Assembly: GCA_934569195.1 (NCBI GenBank)
Contig: CAKTKB010000006.1
Coordinates: 1-27,372 of the forward strand
Direction: 5' to 3'
DNA: 27,372 nucleotides
DNA from: an uncultured Oscillospiraceae bacterium
GTDB taxonomy: Bacteria; Bacillota; Clostridia; Oscillospirales; Oscillospiraceae
In this document: positions 1 to 7,497 of the stretch, piece by piece
How positions within the stretch are numbered: position 1 is the first letter of the stretch
Layout of the letters: each line of letters starts with the position of its first letter
The notes under the pieces: model-generated
What the model saw: the letters and a program-made list of their open reading frames with translations, nothing else
Databases searched by the model: none
What the model was told of the DNA's origin: nothing
Made by a program: the position numbers and the translations under genes

Positions 1-3
1 CGA

Positions 4-59
4 CAGCCGCCTGACTTTCCATGGAGGCCCGGTCCGGGCTCCGGCCAATCAGGCGGCTG
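4..59. other. Long stem-loop at window edge, downstream of metA
   Basis: An 11-bp perfect inverted repeat (CAGCCGCCTGA at 4-14, TCAGGCGGCTG at 49-59) encloses a smaller GC-rich hairpin around 28-40. It lies just beyond the metA stop codon. On the minus strand it could be the stem of the metA terminator, but any T-tract would fall outside the window, so this stays unproven. Confidence 0.45.
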
Positions 60-95
60 CTGTTGGAAGGAAGCGAAGGGTATGCGGGGGAATAA

Positions 96-1031
96 TTAGT
101 CCTTTTCGCTCCGATTGCCGATGGACATGATGTCGTAGGGCGTGGTCTGGTATACGAAATAGTTCAGCCAGTTGGAGAAAAGCAGATTGGCGTGGCTGCG
201 CCAGCGGACAATGGGGGGCCTTTGCGGGTCGTCGTCCGGAAAATAATTCGCAGGGGGAGCGATGGGAAGTCCCAGGGCCTTGTCGCGGAGATATTCCGTT
301 TTGAGCGTGTCGGGATCGTATTCCGAGTGGCCCGTGATAAAAATCTGACGTCCCTCTTTGGTGGCGATGGCGTAAACGCCTGCGTCCGGCGAGGAGGCCA
401 GAATCCGAAGCCCGGGGACTGCCTCAATATCCTCCCGCAGGACGGTGGTATGCCGGGAGTGGGGGACCCAGAAGGTGTCGTCAAAGCCCCGCAGGAGAAT
501 GGAGCGCTTATACTCGGCCTGATGGGGGTAAACGCCGAAAAGCTTCTCGGGGAGGGAGTGCTTTTGAATGCCGTAGTGATAGTAAAGACCGGCCTGCGCA
601 CCCCAGCAGATGTGAAAGGTGGAATGTACGTTGGACTTGCTCCATTCCATGATGCGGCATAGCTCCGGCCAATAATCCACATCCTCAAAGGCCATCTGTT
701 CAACGGGAGCGCCCGTGATCACCATGCCGTCAAATTTCCGGTCCTTCAGCTCGTCAAAGCTCTTGTAGAAATTCAGCAGGTGCTCCTGAGAAATGTTTTT
801 TGACCGGTGAGAGGTCGTGTGCATCAGCTCCAGCCGGACCTGAAGCGGCGTGTTGCCGAGCAGACGGGAGAGCTGCGTTTCCGTGGCGATTTTGGTAGGC
901 ATCAGGTTGAGCAATACGATTTCCAGAGGGCGAATATCCTGGGTCGTCGCCCGGTTTTGGGTCATAACAAAGATGTTTTCCTGCTGCAGCGTACCGGCGG
1001 CAGGCAGGTCGTTGGGAATTTGAATGGGCAC
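96..1031 (-). CDS. metA: Homoserine O-acetyltransferase, MetA family
   Basis: This enzyme acylates homoserine at the first committed step of methionine biosynthesis, in the cytosol. The reading frame is open to 1106, but I start at GTG 1031. AGGAGG lies 7 bases upstream, and the resulting 311-aa protein matches the family length and numbering exactly: nucleophile Cys142 in [10 protein letters not shown], His235 and Glu237 in TGHSEYD. Residue 111, in GAPVEQ, is Glu. In characterised MetA proteins Glu111 goes with acetyl-CoA use and Gly111 with succinyl-CoA use, so I infer an acetyltransferase despite the common label homoserine O-succinyltransferase. The gene has its own promoter overlapping the 3' end of spoIID, and a 17-bp palindrome sits between that promoter and the ribosome binding site. 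Confidence 0.95.
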   Translation of the reverse strand: MPIQIPNDLPAAGTLQQENIFVMTQNRATTQDIRPLEIVLLNLMPTKIATETQLSRLLGNTPLQVRLELMHTTSHRSKNISQEHLLNFYKSFDELKDRKFDGMVITGAPVEQMAFEDVDYWPELCRIMEWSKSNVHSTFHICWGAQAGLYYHYGIQKHSLPEKLFGVYPHQAEYKRSILLRGFDDTFWVPHSRHTTVLREDIEAVPGLRILASSPDAGVYAIATKEGRQIFITGHSEYDPDTLKTEYLRDKALGLPIAPPANYFPDDDPQRPPIVRWRSHANLLFSNWLNYFVYQTTPYDIMSIGNRSEKD

Positions 1032-1047
1032 GATACATCCTCCTATG

Positions 1048-1064
1048 CTGTCCAGAATGGACAG
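1048..1064 (-). promoter_or_regulatory. Palindrome in metA leader
   Basis: CTGTCCA and TGGACAG form a perfect 7-bp inverted repeat around a 3-base centre. It lies about 17 bases downstream of the predicted transcription start and 3 bases before the AGGAGG of metA. It could be a repressor operator or an mRNA hairpin that limits ribosome access. I do not recognise it as an S-box or T-box, and the roughly 50-nt leader is too short for either. Confidence 0.55.
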
Positions 1065-1087
1065 ATAAAAAACGTACAATTGAACCC

Positions 1088-1116
1088 ATTTTAACCGAGA
1101 ACGCAAAGATTGTCAA
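1088..1116 (-). promoter_or_regulatory. Sigma-A promoter of metA
   Basis: On the minus strand, TTGACA (1111-1116) and TAAAAT (1088-1093) are separated by exactly 17 bases. The -35 box overlaps the last bases of spoIID, so metA can be transcribed independently of the sporulation gene upstream. Confidence 0.8.
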
Positions 1117-2096
1117 CTTTTTTCGGCTTCCAGAACGGCGCCCACATAGTAGTGGGAGAGAATGTCGGTGTAATCGGCGCCGGATAGGGCCATGGCCTGC
1201 GCGCCATATTGACTCATGCCCACGCGATGGCCGTAGCCGTAGGTCGTGACGGTGATGGAATCGACCGCCGGCTCAAAGGTTATGTCGGTGGAGCGGAGGC
1301 CGAGCCTTGTCCGCAGCTCCGTCCCGGAAAAGCAAATGCCACCGATCTCGGCGGAATCAATCCCGTCGCCTTCCGTGCGGAGGATGGGGCCAAACCAATT
1401 TTCCGGGCTGCCGTCGGGATCGATTCCCAAAAGACGTGCAAATTCATCCGGGGTGAAGGTCACGGTATCCCGGAAGTGCGCGGCGATTTCCTCCCCGGGG
1501 CTGGAAACGGATTGCAGGTATGGAACATCATTCCCCCAAACGGCGACGGCATCCTCTGTTTTCCCGCCGGAGCAGGAGAAAAAGGTGGCCTCAATCAGCT
1601 CTCCGTTGTACGTAAGCACCTGGCCTGCGGTGTCATCCACGGCCTGGCGCAGCTTTGCGATGTCGGAGGCCGGAGCGGTGACATCGCCGTCCCCATCCGG
1701 GGACAGATACCCCTGACAGCAGGCCGGGTCCGTGCAGACTGCACCCTGAGCGTGGCGGGACGAGCGGCGGGTTTTCCGCAGAGCATAGGTGCGGGAGACG
1801 ACAGCCTGCGCCTTCAGCGCCTCCGGCTCAAAGCTGGCCGGGACCTCGGAGAGCAAAACGCCGGTCAGGTAGTCGGAAATTTCCATCGCCTGCACGGTCC
1901 CGTCAGCCAGGAGAACGGCTATGGTCTCATCGGGAGCGGCAGCGGCAGGCTCGGAGGATGTTTCGGCGGGGTCGGAAGCGGGCAAGGGATCCGGTGCGCT
2001 TTCCGGCAGGGCCTTTACCGCTATGGAGAGCGCCGCCGCCGGGAGGAAGATCCCCAGCAGAATGGATAGCAGAAACTCTTTTGCCGCATTTTTCAT
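1113..2096 (-). CDS. spoIID: Stage II sporulation protein D (SpoIID/LytB family)
   Basis: SpoIID is a membrane-anchored lytic transglycosylase that, with SpoIIP and SpoIIM, remodels peptidoglycan during engulfment of the forespore. The 327-aa product has an N-terminal membrane segment (about residues 8-28), an acidic/proline-rich linker (30-57) and the SpoIID domain. That domain includes the segment SEVPASFEPEALKAQAV with Glu84, which matches the family's catalytic Glu, followed by a cysteine cluster CTDPACC (121-127) like the zinc-binding cysteines of clostridial SpoIID. I chose ATG 2096 because GAGGTGAT lies at good spacing. GTG 2105 and ATG 2102 are in frame but overlap that site. No clear sigma-E or sigma-A promoter could be picked out upstream. 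SpoIIP and SpoIIM are not in the window. A generic LytB-like amidase activator is the alternative. Confidence 0.9.
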   Translation of the reverse strand: MKNAAKEFLLSILLGIFLPAAALSIAVKALPESAPDPLPASDPAETSSEPAAAAPDETIAVLLADGTVQAMEISDYLTGVLLSEVPASFEPEALKAQAVVSRTYALRKTRRSSRHAQGAVCTDPACCQGYLSPDGDGDVTAPASDIAKLRQAVDDTAGQVLTYNGELIEATFFSCSGGKTEDAVAVWGNDVPYLQSVSSPGEEIAAHFRDTVTFTPDEFARLLGIDPDGSPENWFGPILRTEGDGIDSAEIGGICFSGTELRTRLGLRSTDITFEPAVDSITVTTYGYGHRVGMSQYGAQAMALSGADYTDILSHYYVGAVLEAEKS

Positions 2097-2183
2097 TTGC
2101 ATCACCTCGCATCTATTTTACTGCACGGGGAGCGAAAAAATGCGGCGATTCACGCCGTCCTATTTGGGAAGGTTTCCCGGTCC

Positions 2184-2212
2184 TTGACAAGAAACGCGGC
2201 CGGAAGTATAAT
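2184..2212 (+). promoter_or_regulatory. Perfect consensus sigma-A promoter for LRR protein
   Basis: TTGACA (2184-2189), a 17-base spacer and TATAAT (2207-2212) match the sigma-A consensus at every position. This predicts strong vegetative, activator-independent transcription of the gene starting at 2248. Confidence 0.9.
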
Positions 2213-2247
2213 AAACCCATCCTTATGAAAGGAAATGGAGCGCTTTC

Positions 2248-3999
2248 ATGAAACGAACGCTGAAAATTCTTCTGCCCATTTTGCTGGTCCTGGTGATTCT
2301 GGCCAGCATGGTGTGGTATTTATTTGCCTATGACCGGGGGACGACTCTGGAGCTTTTGCTTCGCCAGGCACGCTACTGGGAGGAGCACGGAAAGCACGGA
2401 ACGGCCGCATGGTTCTACGACCTTGCTTACAAGCAGTCCGGAAACGATGAGGATGTGGCCATTGAGCTTGCCCAGCGGTTTAAGGCAATCGGCAACTATA
2501 CCAAGGCTGAGTATACCTTGTCCAACGCGATTGCCGACGGCGGCGGCACGGAGCTGTACGTGGCGCTGTGTAAGACATATGTGGAGCAGGACAAGCTGCT
2601 GGACGCGGTGACCATGCTGGATAACATCTCTGACCCAACCGTAAAGGCAGCCCTGGACGGGCAGCGCCCCGCTGCGCCTGCGACGGATACGGCTCCCGGC
2701 CTGTACAATCAGTACCTGGATGTGCATATCACGGCCGAATCCGGCACGCTCTATCTGACCAGCAACGGGGAGTACCCCTCGACGGCTGACGGGCCGAGTG
2801 ACGGGACGGTGTCCCTCCCCGGGGGCGAGACGACGATTTATGCCGTGGCGGTGGGAGAAAACGGCCTGGTGAGCCCCGTTTCCATCTTCGGGTACACGGT
2901 TGGCGGGGTGATTGAGCAGGTCAGCTTTGCCGACGAGGCAATTGAGCAGACGGTAAGACAGCTCCTCAACGTAGGACAGGATACCGTTCTCTACACCGAC
3001 GACCTGTGGACCATTCGGGAGTTTACCGCCCCGGAGGATGCGGCGCACTATGAAGATATTGCAAAAATGCCGTATCTTGTAAGCCTGACGCTGTCTGCCT
3101 GCACGGCGGAGGATATGAGCTTCCTGTCGGGGCTTGGAGAGCTGGAGACGCTGTCCCTTTCCAAGGCGTCCGTGTCGGCGGAGGGACTGGCGACCATCGC
3201 CGCGCTGCCGAAGCTGCAGACCCTTTCTCTGACGGACTGCGCCTTGTCCAATATTGACGCGCTGGCGGCTGCACAGCAGCTGCGCAGTCTGGACCTGAGC
3301 CAGAATGCCATCCGTGATCTGGATGCTCTGTCTGGCATGACGCTATTGGAAGAGCTGGGGCTGTCCCATAACGCATTGACCAGCCTCCTGCCGATCAGCG
3401 GGCTGTCTGCCCTGCGGGAGCTGGATGTATCGTACAACGCCCTGACCTCCCTGGCTCCCGTGAGTGCCTGCACGGCGCTGACACAGCTGAACGCCGCACA
3501 GAATAAAATTACGGCTCTGGGCGCTTTGGATAACCTGAGCGCGCTCCGGGAGCTGGATGTGAGCGGAAATGCCTTGACGGATGTGTCCGTGCTGGCGGGC
3601 TGCACTGCATTGGAGACCCTGAGCCTGGCCAACAATCAGGTGTCGGATATCACGGGCCTCGGCGGGGTGCGTGGGCTGCGGAATCTGGATTTCTCCTATA
3701 ATCAGGTGGCGGTTCTTCCGGAATTTGCCTCAGATGCGGCGCTTTCCGACATTAACGGCGCATATAACCAGCTGGCAAGCCTGGATGTGCTGGGTGGGCT
3801 GCCGAATCTGAATAAGGTTACCATGGACTACAATACGGAGATCAGCTCCGTGACGGCCCTGGCCCAGTGCCCGGTGCTGGTGCAGGTCAGCGTATTTGGG
3901 ACAAAGGTCACGGATGTGTCGGCGCTGACGGCGCTGAGCGTGATCGTGAGCTATGACCCCACACAGACCGCTGCGGAAACGACTGCGCAGGAAGAATGA
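2248..3999 (+). CDS. Membrane-anchored TPR-like / leucine-rich-repeat protein
   Basis: The function is unknown. The 583-aa product has a hydrophobic N-terminal anchor (about residues 6-27) with few positive charges beyond the start. Next is a helical TPR-like stretch (35-135, containing YWEEHGKHGTAAWFYDLAY). A segment at about 150-220 resembles the chitobiase-C-terminal/FN3-like module found in Firmicute surface proteins. From about 278 to 570 there are roughly a dozen 20-22-residue leucine-rich repeats of the SDS22/internalin type, with recurrent L..L.L..N.L.D motifs. It most likely sits outside the membrane as a protein-binding surface. There is no LPXTG motif or lipobox. GGAG lies 7 bases before ATG. 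The gene is monocistronic, between a perfect promoter and a strong terminator. Confidence 0.8.
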   Translation: MKRTLKILLPILLVLVILASMVWYLFAYDRGTTLELLLRQARYWEEHGKHGTAAWFYDLAYKQSGNDEDVAIELAQRFKAIGNYTKAEYTLSNAIADGGGTELYVALCKTYVEQDKLLDAVTMLDNISDPTVKAALDGQRPAAPATDTAPGLYNQYLDVHITAESGTLYLTSNGEYPSTADGPSDGTVSLPGGETTIYAVAVGENGLVSPVSIFGYTVGGVIEQVSFADEAIEQTVRQLLNVGQDTVLYTDDLWTIREFTAPEDAAHYEDIAKMPYLVSLTLSACTAEDMSFLSGLGELETLSLSKASVSAEGLATIAALPKLQTLSLTDCALSNIDALAAAQQLRSLDLSQNAIRDLDALSGMTLLEELGLSHNALTSLLPISGLSALRELDVSYNALTSLAPVSACTALTQLNAAQNKITALGALDNLSALRELDVSGNALTDVSVLAGCTALETLSLANNQVSDITGLGGVRGLRNLDFSYNQVAVLPEFASDAALSDINGAYNQLASLDVLGGLPNLNKVTMDYNTEISSVTALAQCPVLVQVSVFGTKVTDVSALTALSVIVSYDPTQTAAETTAQEE

Positions 4000-4011
4000 A
4001 AACAGCGAAAG

Positions 4012-4056
4012 CGGCAGGAACCAATGAGACGGTTCCTGCCGTTGTTTTTTGTTTTT
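4012..4056. terminator. Rho-independent terminator, probably bidirectional
   Basis: An 11-bp perfect stem (CGGCAGGAACC 4012-4022, GGTTCCTGCCG 4031-4041) with an 8-base loop is followed on the plus strand by a T-rich run (4042-4056). On the minus strand the stem is followed by a moderately T-rich tail, so it may also end the comM-thiI-pncC unit. Confidence 0.9.
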
Positions 4057-4525
4057 ACGGGTTTTCTTCCGCGATCCAGGTCAACGCGGCCTGAATAGCG
4101 GCCTGGCGAATCTCCTGGCGGGAACCGGAAAAGAGATATTTTCTCGTATAAACGCCGTCCCGGTCACAGTAACCCAGGTAGACGGTGCCCACGGGGTTTC
4201 CGTAATCATCTCCGCCCGGACCGGCCAGCCCGGTGACGGACAGCGCCAGATCCGTCCCAAGGGCAGAGCGGGCGCCGGCGGCCATCGCTGCGGCGACGGG
4301 AGCGGAGACGGCTCCGAACTGTGTCAGCATATCCTCCGGAACGCCCAAAAGACGATGCTTGACGGCGTTGGTATAGCTGATGATGCTGCCTGCATACACC
4401 TGGGAGCTGCCGGGGACGGAGGTGAGCGCAGCGCCGATCCCGCCGCCGGTGCAGCTTTCGGCTGTGGCCAGTGTGCGTCCGGCGCGCCGGAGGGCGGCAA
4501 TGCACTCAAAGGCTGTCGTCGCCAT
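4055..4525 (-). CDS. pncC: CinA C-terminal domain protein, NMN amidohydrolase (PncC)
   Basis: The PncC/CinA-C family deamidates nicotinamide mononucleotide to nicotinate mononucleotide in pyridine-nucleotide salvage. The 156-aa product is the stand-alone C-terminal domain without the CinA N-terminal (MoCF-like) part. It carries AESCTGGGIGAALTSVPG (about residues 22-39) and SVTGLAGPGG, both family hallmarks. I start at ATG 4525, which overlaps the 3' end of thiI by 20 bases. No good Shine-Dalgarno precedes it, which suggests translational coupling to thiI. An upstream in-frame TTG at 4549 is less likely. In other bacteria cinA is often part of the competence regulon, which is notable because comM heads this same operon. 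Confidence 0.9.
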   Translation of the reverse strand: MATTAFECIAALRRAGRTLATAESCTGGGIGAALTSVPGSSQVYAGSIISYTNAVKHRLLGVPEDMLTQFGAVSAPVAAAMAAGARSALGTDLALSVTGLAGPGGDDYGNPVGTVYLGYCDRDGVYTRKYLFSGSRQEIRQAAIQAALTWIAEENP

Positions 4526-5696
4526 GGTAACGCACCGTGATCTTTTCAATGTCGGTCAGCGCTCTTTCTATCAGAGCCTCCCGATCCAGCTTTCGTTCGG
4601 CATGGAGAACCTGACCCAGCACGGGCTTTGTCTTGGGATGCTTGGGGGTAAAGACGGTGCAGCAGTCCTCGTAGGGGAGAATGGAGGTGTCCAATGTGCC
4701 GATCTTCCGGGCGATGGTCACGATCTCCTCCTTGTCCATGCCGACCAGAGGCATGAAGATCGGAATATCCACAACGGCGCCGGTCACCGTCATGGCCTCC
4801 ATTGTCTGAGAGGCGACCTGTCCCAGATTCTCACCGGTGATCAGGGTGCCGCAGCCGTCCCGCTTGGCGATGCGCTGGGCAATGTCCATCATGAATCGAC
4901 GCATAATCAGCGTGAAATACTCCTCCGGGCAGTTGTCCCGAATGGCCTCCTGAATTTCTGTGAAGGAAACCACATTTACGGTCATGCGGCCGGAATAGCG
5001 TGTAACCAGGCGGGCCAGCTCCAGGACCTTGTCTTTAGCAAGCTGGGAGGTATAGGGATAGGAAAAGAAATGGACGCACTCGATCTCCATGCCCCGCTTG
5101 GCCATCATATAGGCGGCAACGGGGGAATCGATTCCGCCGGACAGCAGGCACATGGCCCGGCCGCCTACGCCTGTCGGCAGACCGCCTGCACCAGGCTCTG
5201 CAGGACCGTGGACATATGCAGCCAGATCCCGCACCTCAACATATACGGTGTAATCCGGGTGATGCACGTCTACGGCGCAGTTCGGGTGAGCCTCCGCCAG
5301 ACGCCCGCCGATTTCCTGGGAAATACCGATGGAGGTGAGGGGAAACTGCTTATCGGACCGCTTGGACTCTACCTTGAAGGAACGGGCGCAGTCCAGGTCG
5401 TCGCCCAGGTACGCCTCGATGGCGGAGTAGATCGCATCCAGATTCTTTTCACAGGGGCGGCAGCGGCAAAGGCTGACGACGCCGAAAATGCTGTGGCAGG
5501 CTTCCCATGCCCGATCCACGTCTGCGGATTCGTCCAGAGGCTCCACATACACGGTGGACTGGAGAATGTATACGTCAAATTCGCCGAAGGGCTTCATTCT
5601 GCGGCGAACATTCTGGCGAAGACGGCCCTCAAACTGACGCTTGTTGGCGCCCTTGAGGACGACCTCGCCCAGCTTCATCAAAAAGATTTCCTTCAT
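4506..5696 (-). CDS. thiI: tRNA sulfurtransferase ThiI
   Basis: ThiI adenylates and thiolates uridine 8 of tRNA (s4U) and can also supply sulfur for the thiamine thiazole. The 396-aa product has an N-terminal ferredoxin-like region, a THUMP domain (about 60-165) and a PP-loop ATPase with LLSGGIDSPVAA (184-195), FFSYPYTS (210-217) and LPYEDCCTVFTPKHP (340-354). Cys345/Cys346 lie at the position of the catalytic cysteine. The rhodanese domain of E. coli ThiI is absent, as is usual in Firmicutes. Many Firmicutes place a cysteine desulfurase next to thiI, but here the upstream neighbour is comM. AGGAAGG precedes ATG by 11 bases. The 3' end overlaps pncC. Confidence 0.95.
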   Translation of the reverse strand: MKEIFLMKLGEVVLKGANKRQFEGRLRQNVRRRMKPFGEFDVYILQSTVYVEPLDESADVDRAWEACHSIFGVVSLCRCRPCEKNLDAIYSAIEAYLGDDLDCARSFKVESKRSDKQFPLTSIGISQEIGGRLAEAHPNCAVDVHHPDYTVYVEVRDLAAYVHGPAEPGAGGLPTGVGGRAMCLLSGGIDSPVAAYMMAKRGMEIECVHFFSYPYTSQLAKDKVLELARLVTRYSGRMTVNVVSFTEIQEAIRDNCPEEYFTLIMRRFMMDIAQRIAKRDGCGTLITGENLGQVASQTMEAMTVTGAVVDIPIFMPLVGMDKEEIVTIARKIGTLDTSILPYEDCCTVFTPKHPKTKPVLGQVLHAERKLDREALIERALTDIEKITVRYHGDDSL

Positions 5697-5768
5697 AGGT
5701 TTCGATTCCTTCCTAAAATTGTTGGTTCGCTGCGCCCGGACCGGGTGAGGCGGGCGTGAATATGCGGA

Positions 5769-7286
5769 TTACCGGTTTCCCAGATTGACGGCCCGATACT
5801 GAATCGCTTCCGCAATATGCTGGGGCAGGATATCCTCGCTGCCGTCCAGATCGGCCACGGTCCGGGCGACCCGGAGAATTCGATCGTAGCTGCGGGCCGT
5901 CAGTCCCATGGCATCGAAGGCCTGCTTCATCAGAGCCTCGCCGGAGGCGTCCAGACGGCAAAAGCGCCGCATCTGCTCCGGCCCCATGCGGGCATTGCAC
6001 AGGCCGCTGCTTTCGCCGAAGCGTGCCAGCTGGCGCTTTCTCGCCAGATCGACCCGGGCCTTAATGGCGGAGGACGGCTCGGCCTCCTCCCGGCGGCGCA
6101 GGTCCTCAAAATGCACGGAGGGAACCTCTACGACGATGTCAATCCGATCCAGCATGGGACCGGAAATGCGGCTGCGGTAATTCTCAACGGCAAAATCCGA
6201 GCACCGGCATCGGCCCGACGGATCGCCATACCAGCCGCATTTACAGGGGTTCATGGCGCATACCAGCATGAACTCCGCCGGGTAGGTAACCGCGCCGCTG
6301 ACCCGGGAGATGGTTACCTGGCCATCCTCCAGAGGCTGGCGCATCAGGTCCAGGGTGTCCTTGCGGAATTCCGGCAGCTCGTCGAGAAACAGGACGCCCT
6401 TGTGGGCAAGCGATATTTCGCCGGGACGGGGCGCAGAGCCGCCGCCTGCCAGACCGGCATTGGAAATGGTGTGGTGAGGGGAGCGGAACGGACGCCGGGA
6501 GATCAGCGGCTCCTGGGGGGAAAGCAGCCCCATGACGGAGTAGATCTGGCTGACCTCCAGAGCTTCCTCCCAGGTCATGTCCGGCAAAATGGAGGGCAGA
6601 CGCTTGCTGAGCATGCTTTTTCCGGAGCCGGGAGGGCCGATAAGCAGCACATTGTGACTCCCGGCAGCGGCGACCTCTAAGGCGCGCTTTACATTTTCCT
6701 GTCCCAGGACATCCCGAAAATCCGGCTCCGGGCGATCGCGGTGCTCCGGCATCCAGGGCGGCGCCTCCTCCAGCTCCACCTCGCCGTTCAGTCCGGCGGC
6801 AAGCTGCCGGATATCGGTGATGGGGTAGACGGCCGGACCGCGGGCCAGTGTGGCCTCGGCGGCATTTTCCACCGGAACAAAGAGCGCCTGAATGCCCTCC
6901 CGCTTGGCTGCCAGGGCCATGGGCAGCACTCCGGAGACCGGACGCAGCCGCCCGTCCAGGCTGACCTCCCCCAGGAAGGCGCTGGTGCTTCGGGGCCGCC
7001 GCACGGCTCCGGAGGCGGCAAGAATGGCAATAAGGATGGGCAGATCGTAGTGGGTGCCGGATTTTTTCAGGTTCGCCGGAGCAAGGTTGACCGTAATCCG
7101 GCTGACGGGGAAGGTCATACCGCTGTTTTTCGCGGCGGCACGCACCCGCTCCCGCGCCTCCTTTACGGCTGCATCGGGAAGCCCCACGATATCAAATCCG
7201 GGCAGGCCGCTGGAAATATAGCACTCGGCTGTGACGCCGCTGCCCTGAATACCTGTGATGCCCACGGTGCGCACGCTGCAGATCAT
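5769..7286 (-). CDS. comM: ComM/YifB family Mg-chelatase-like AAA+ ATPase
   Basis: ComM-type proteins are hexameric AAA+ helicases that extend branch migration during integration of DNA taken up by natural transformation. In Firmicutes the family (YifB) is widespread and less well characterised. I start at ATG 7286, where AGGAGG sits at ideal spacing, giving 505 aa, the usual length. An N-terminal LonC/ChlI-like domain (about 1-170) precedes the ATPase with Walker A GPPGSGKS (217-224), Walker B GVLFLDEL (297-304) and the cysteine cluster NPCKCG...GRCRC (346-362). The Mg-chelatase C-terminal domain follows. It heads a unit with thiI and pncC, 72 bases upstream of thiI, with its own promoter in the region shared with PFOR. 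Confidence 0.93.
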   Translation of the reverse strand: MICSVRTVGITGIQGSGVTAECYISSGLPGFDIVGLPDAAVKEARERVRAAAKNSGMTFPVSRITVNLAPANLKKSGTHYDLPILIAILAASGAVRRPRSTSAFLGEVSLDGRLRPVSGVLPMALAAKREGIQALFVPVENAAEATLARGPAVYPITDIRQLAAGLNGEVELEEAPPWMPEHRDRPEPDFRDVLGQENVKRALEVAAAGSHNVLLIGPPGSGKSMLSKRLPSILPDMTWEEALEVSQIYSVMGLLSPQEPLISRRPFRSPHHTISNAGLAGGGSAPRPGEISLAHKGVLFLDELPEFRKDTLDLMRQPLEDGQVTISRVSGAVTYPAEFMLVCAMNPCKCGWYGDPSGRCRCSDFAVENYRSRISGPMLDRIDIVVEVPSVHFEDLRRREEAEPSSAIKARVDLARKRQLARFGESSGLCNARMGPEQMRRFCRLDASGEALMKQAFDAMGLTARSYDRILRVARTVADLDGSEDILPQHIAEAIQYRAVNLGNR

Positions 7287-7314
7287 CGCAAATCCCTCCT
7301 GACGGTTTTGTAAC

Positions 7315-7343
7315 ATCATACCGCAAAGTTCGGGAAAAGACAA
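7315..7343 (-). promoter_or_regulatory. Promoter of comM-thiI-pncC
   Basis: On the minus strand, TTGTCT (7338-7343) and TATGAT (7315-7320) are 17 bases apart. The -10 box is about 28 bases from the comM start codon. Confidence 0.7.
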
Positions 7344-7428
7344 TGGGTTTGGCTGGTTCTTTTTTGAAACCGAGGGGAAATATGGAAGAGAGAAATGGGA
7401 TTTTTGACGGTTACCCGCCGCTAACTGC

Positions 7429-7457
7429 TTTACAAATCTGTCGGAAAGTGGTATGAT
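7429..7457 (+). promoter_or_regulatory. Promoter of PFOR
   Basis: TTTACA (7429-7434), 17 bases and TATGAT (7452-7457) lie 40 bases upstream of the PFOR start. No recognisable Rex-type (NADH-responsive) palindrome was seen around it. Confidence 0.7.
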
Positions 7458-7497
7458 GTGAAAGACAAAGCTTGAATACTTTAGGAGGTATTTCATT

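Noticed and set aside
24..59. A tRNA or small structured RNA at the window start
   Set aside because: The stem-loop lacks cloverleaf arms, a T-loop or an anticodon pattern. It is better explained as a terminator-like stem.
1032..1112. SAM riboswitch (S-box) or T-box upstream of metA
   Set aside because: The promoter lies only about 57 bases from the start codon. The leader is too short and contains only one small palindrome.
4380..5759. A 459-residue plus-strand frame opposite thiI
   Set aside because: thiI has all expected motifs. The plus frame has no ribosome binding site and a reversed-strand composition.
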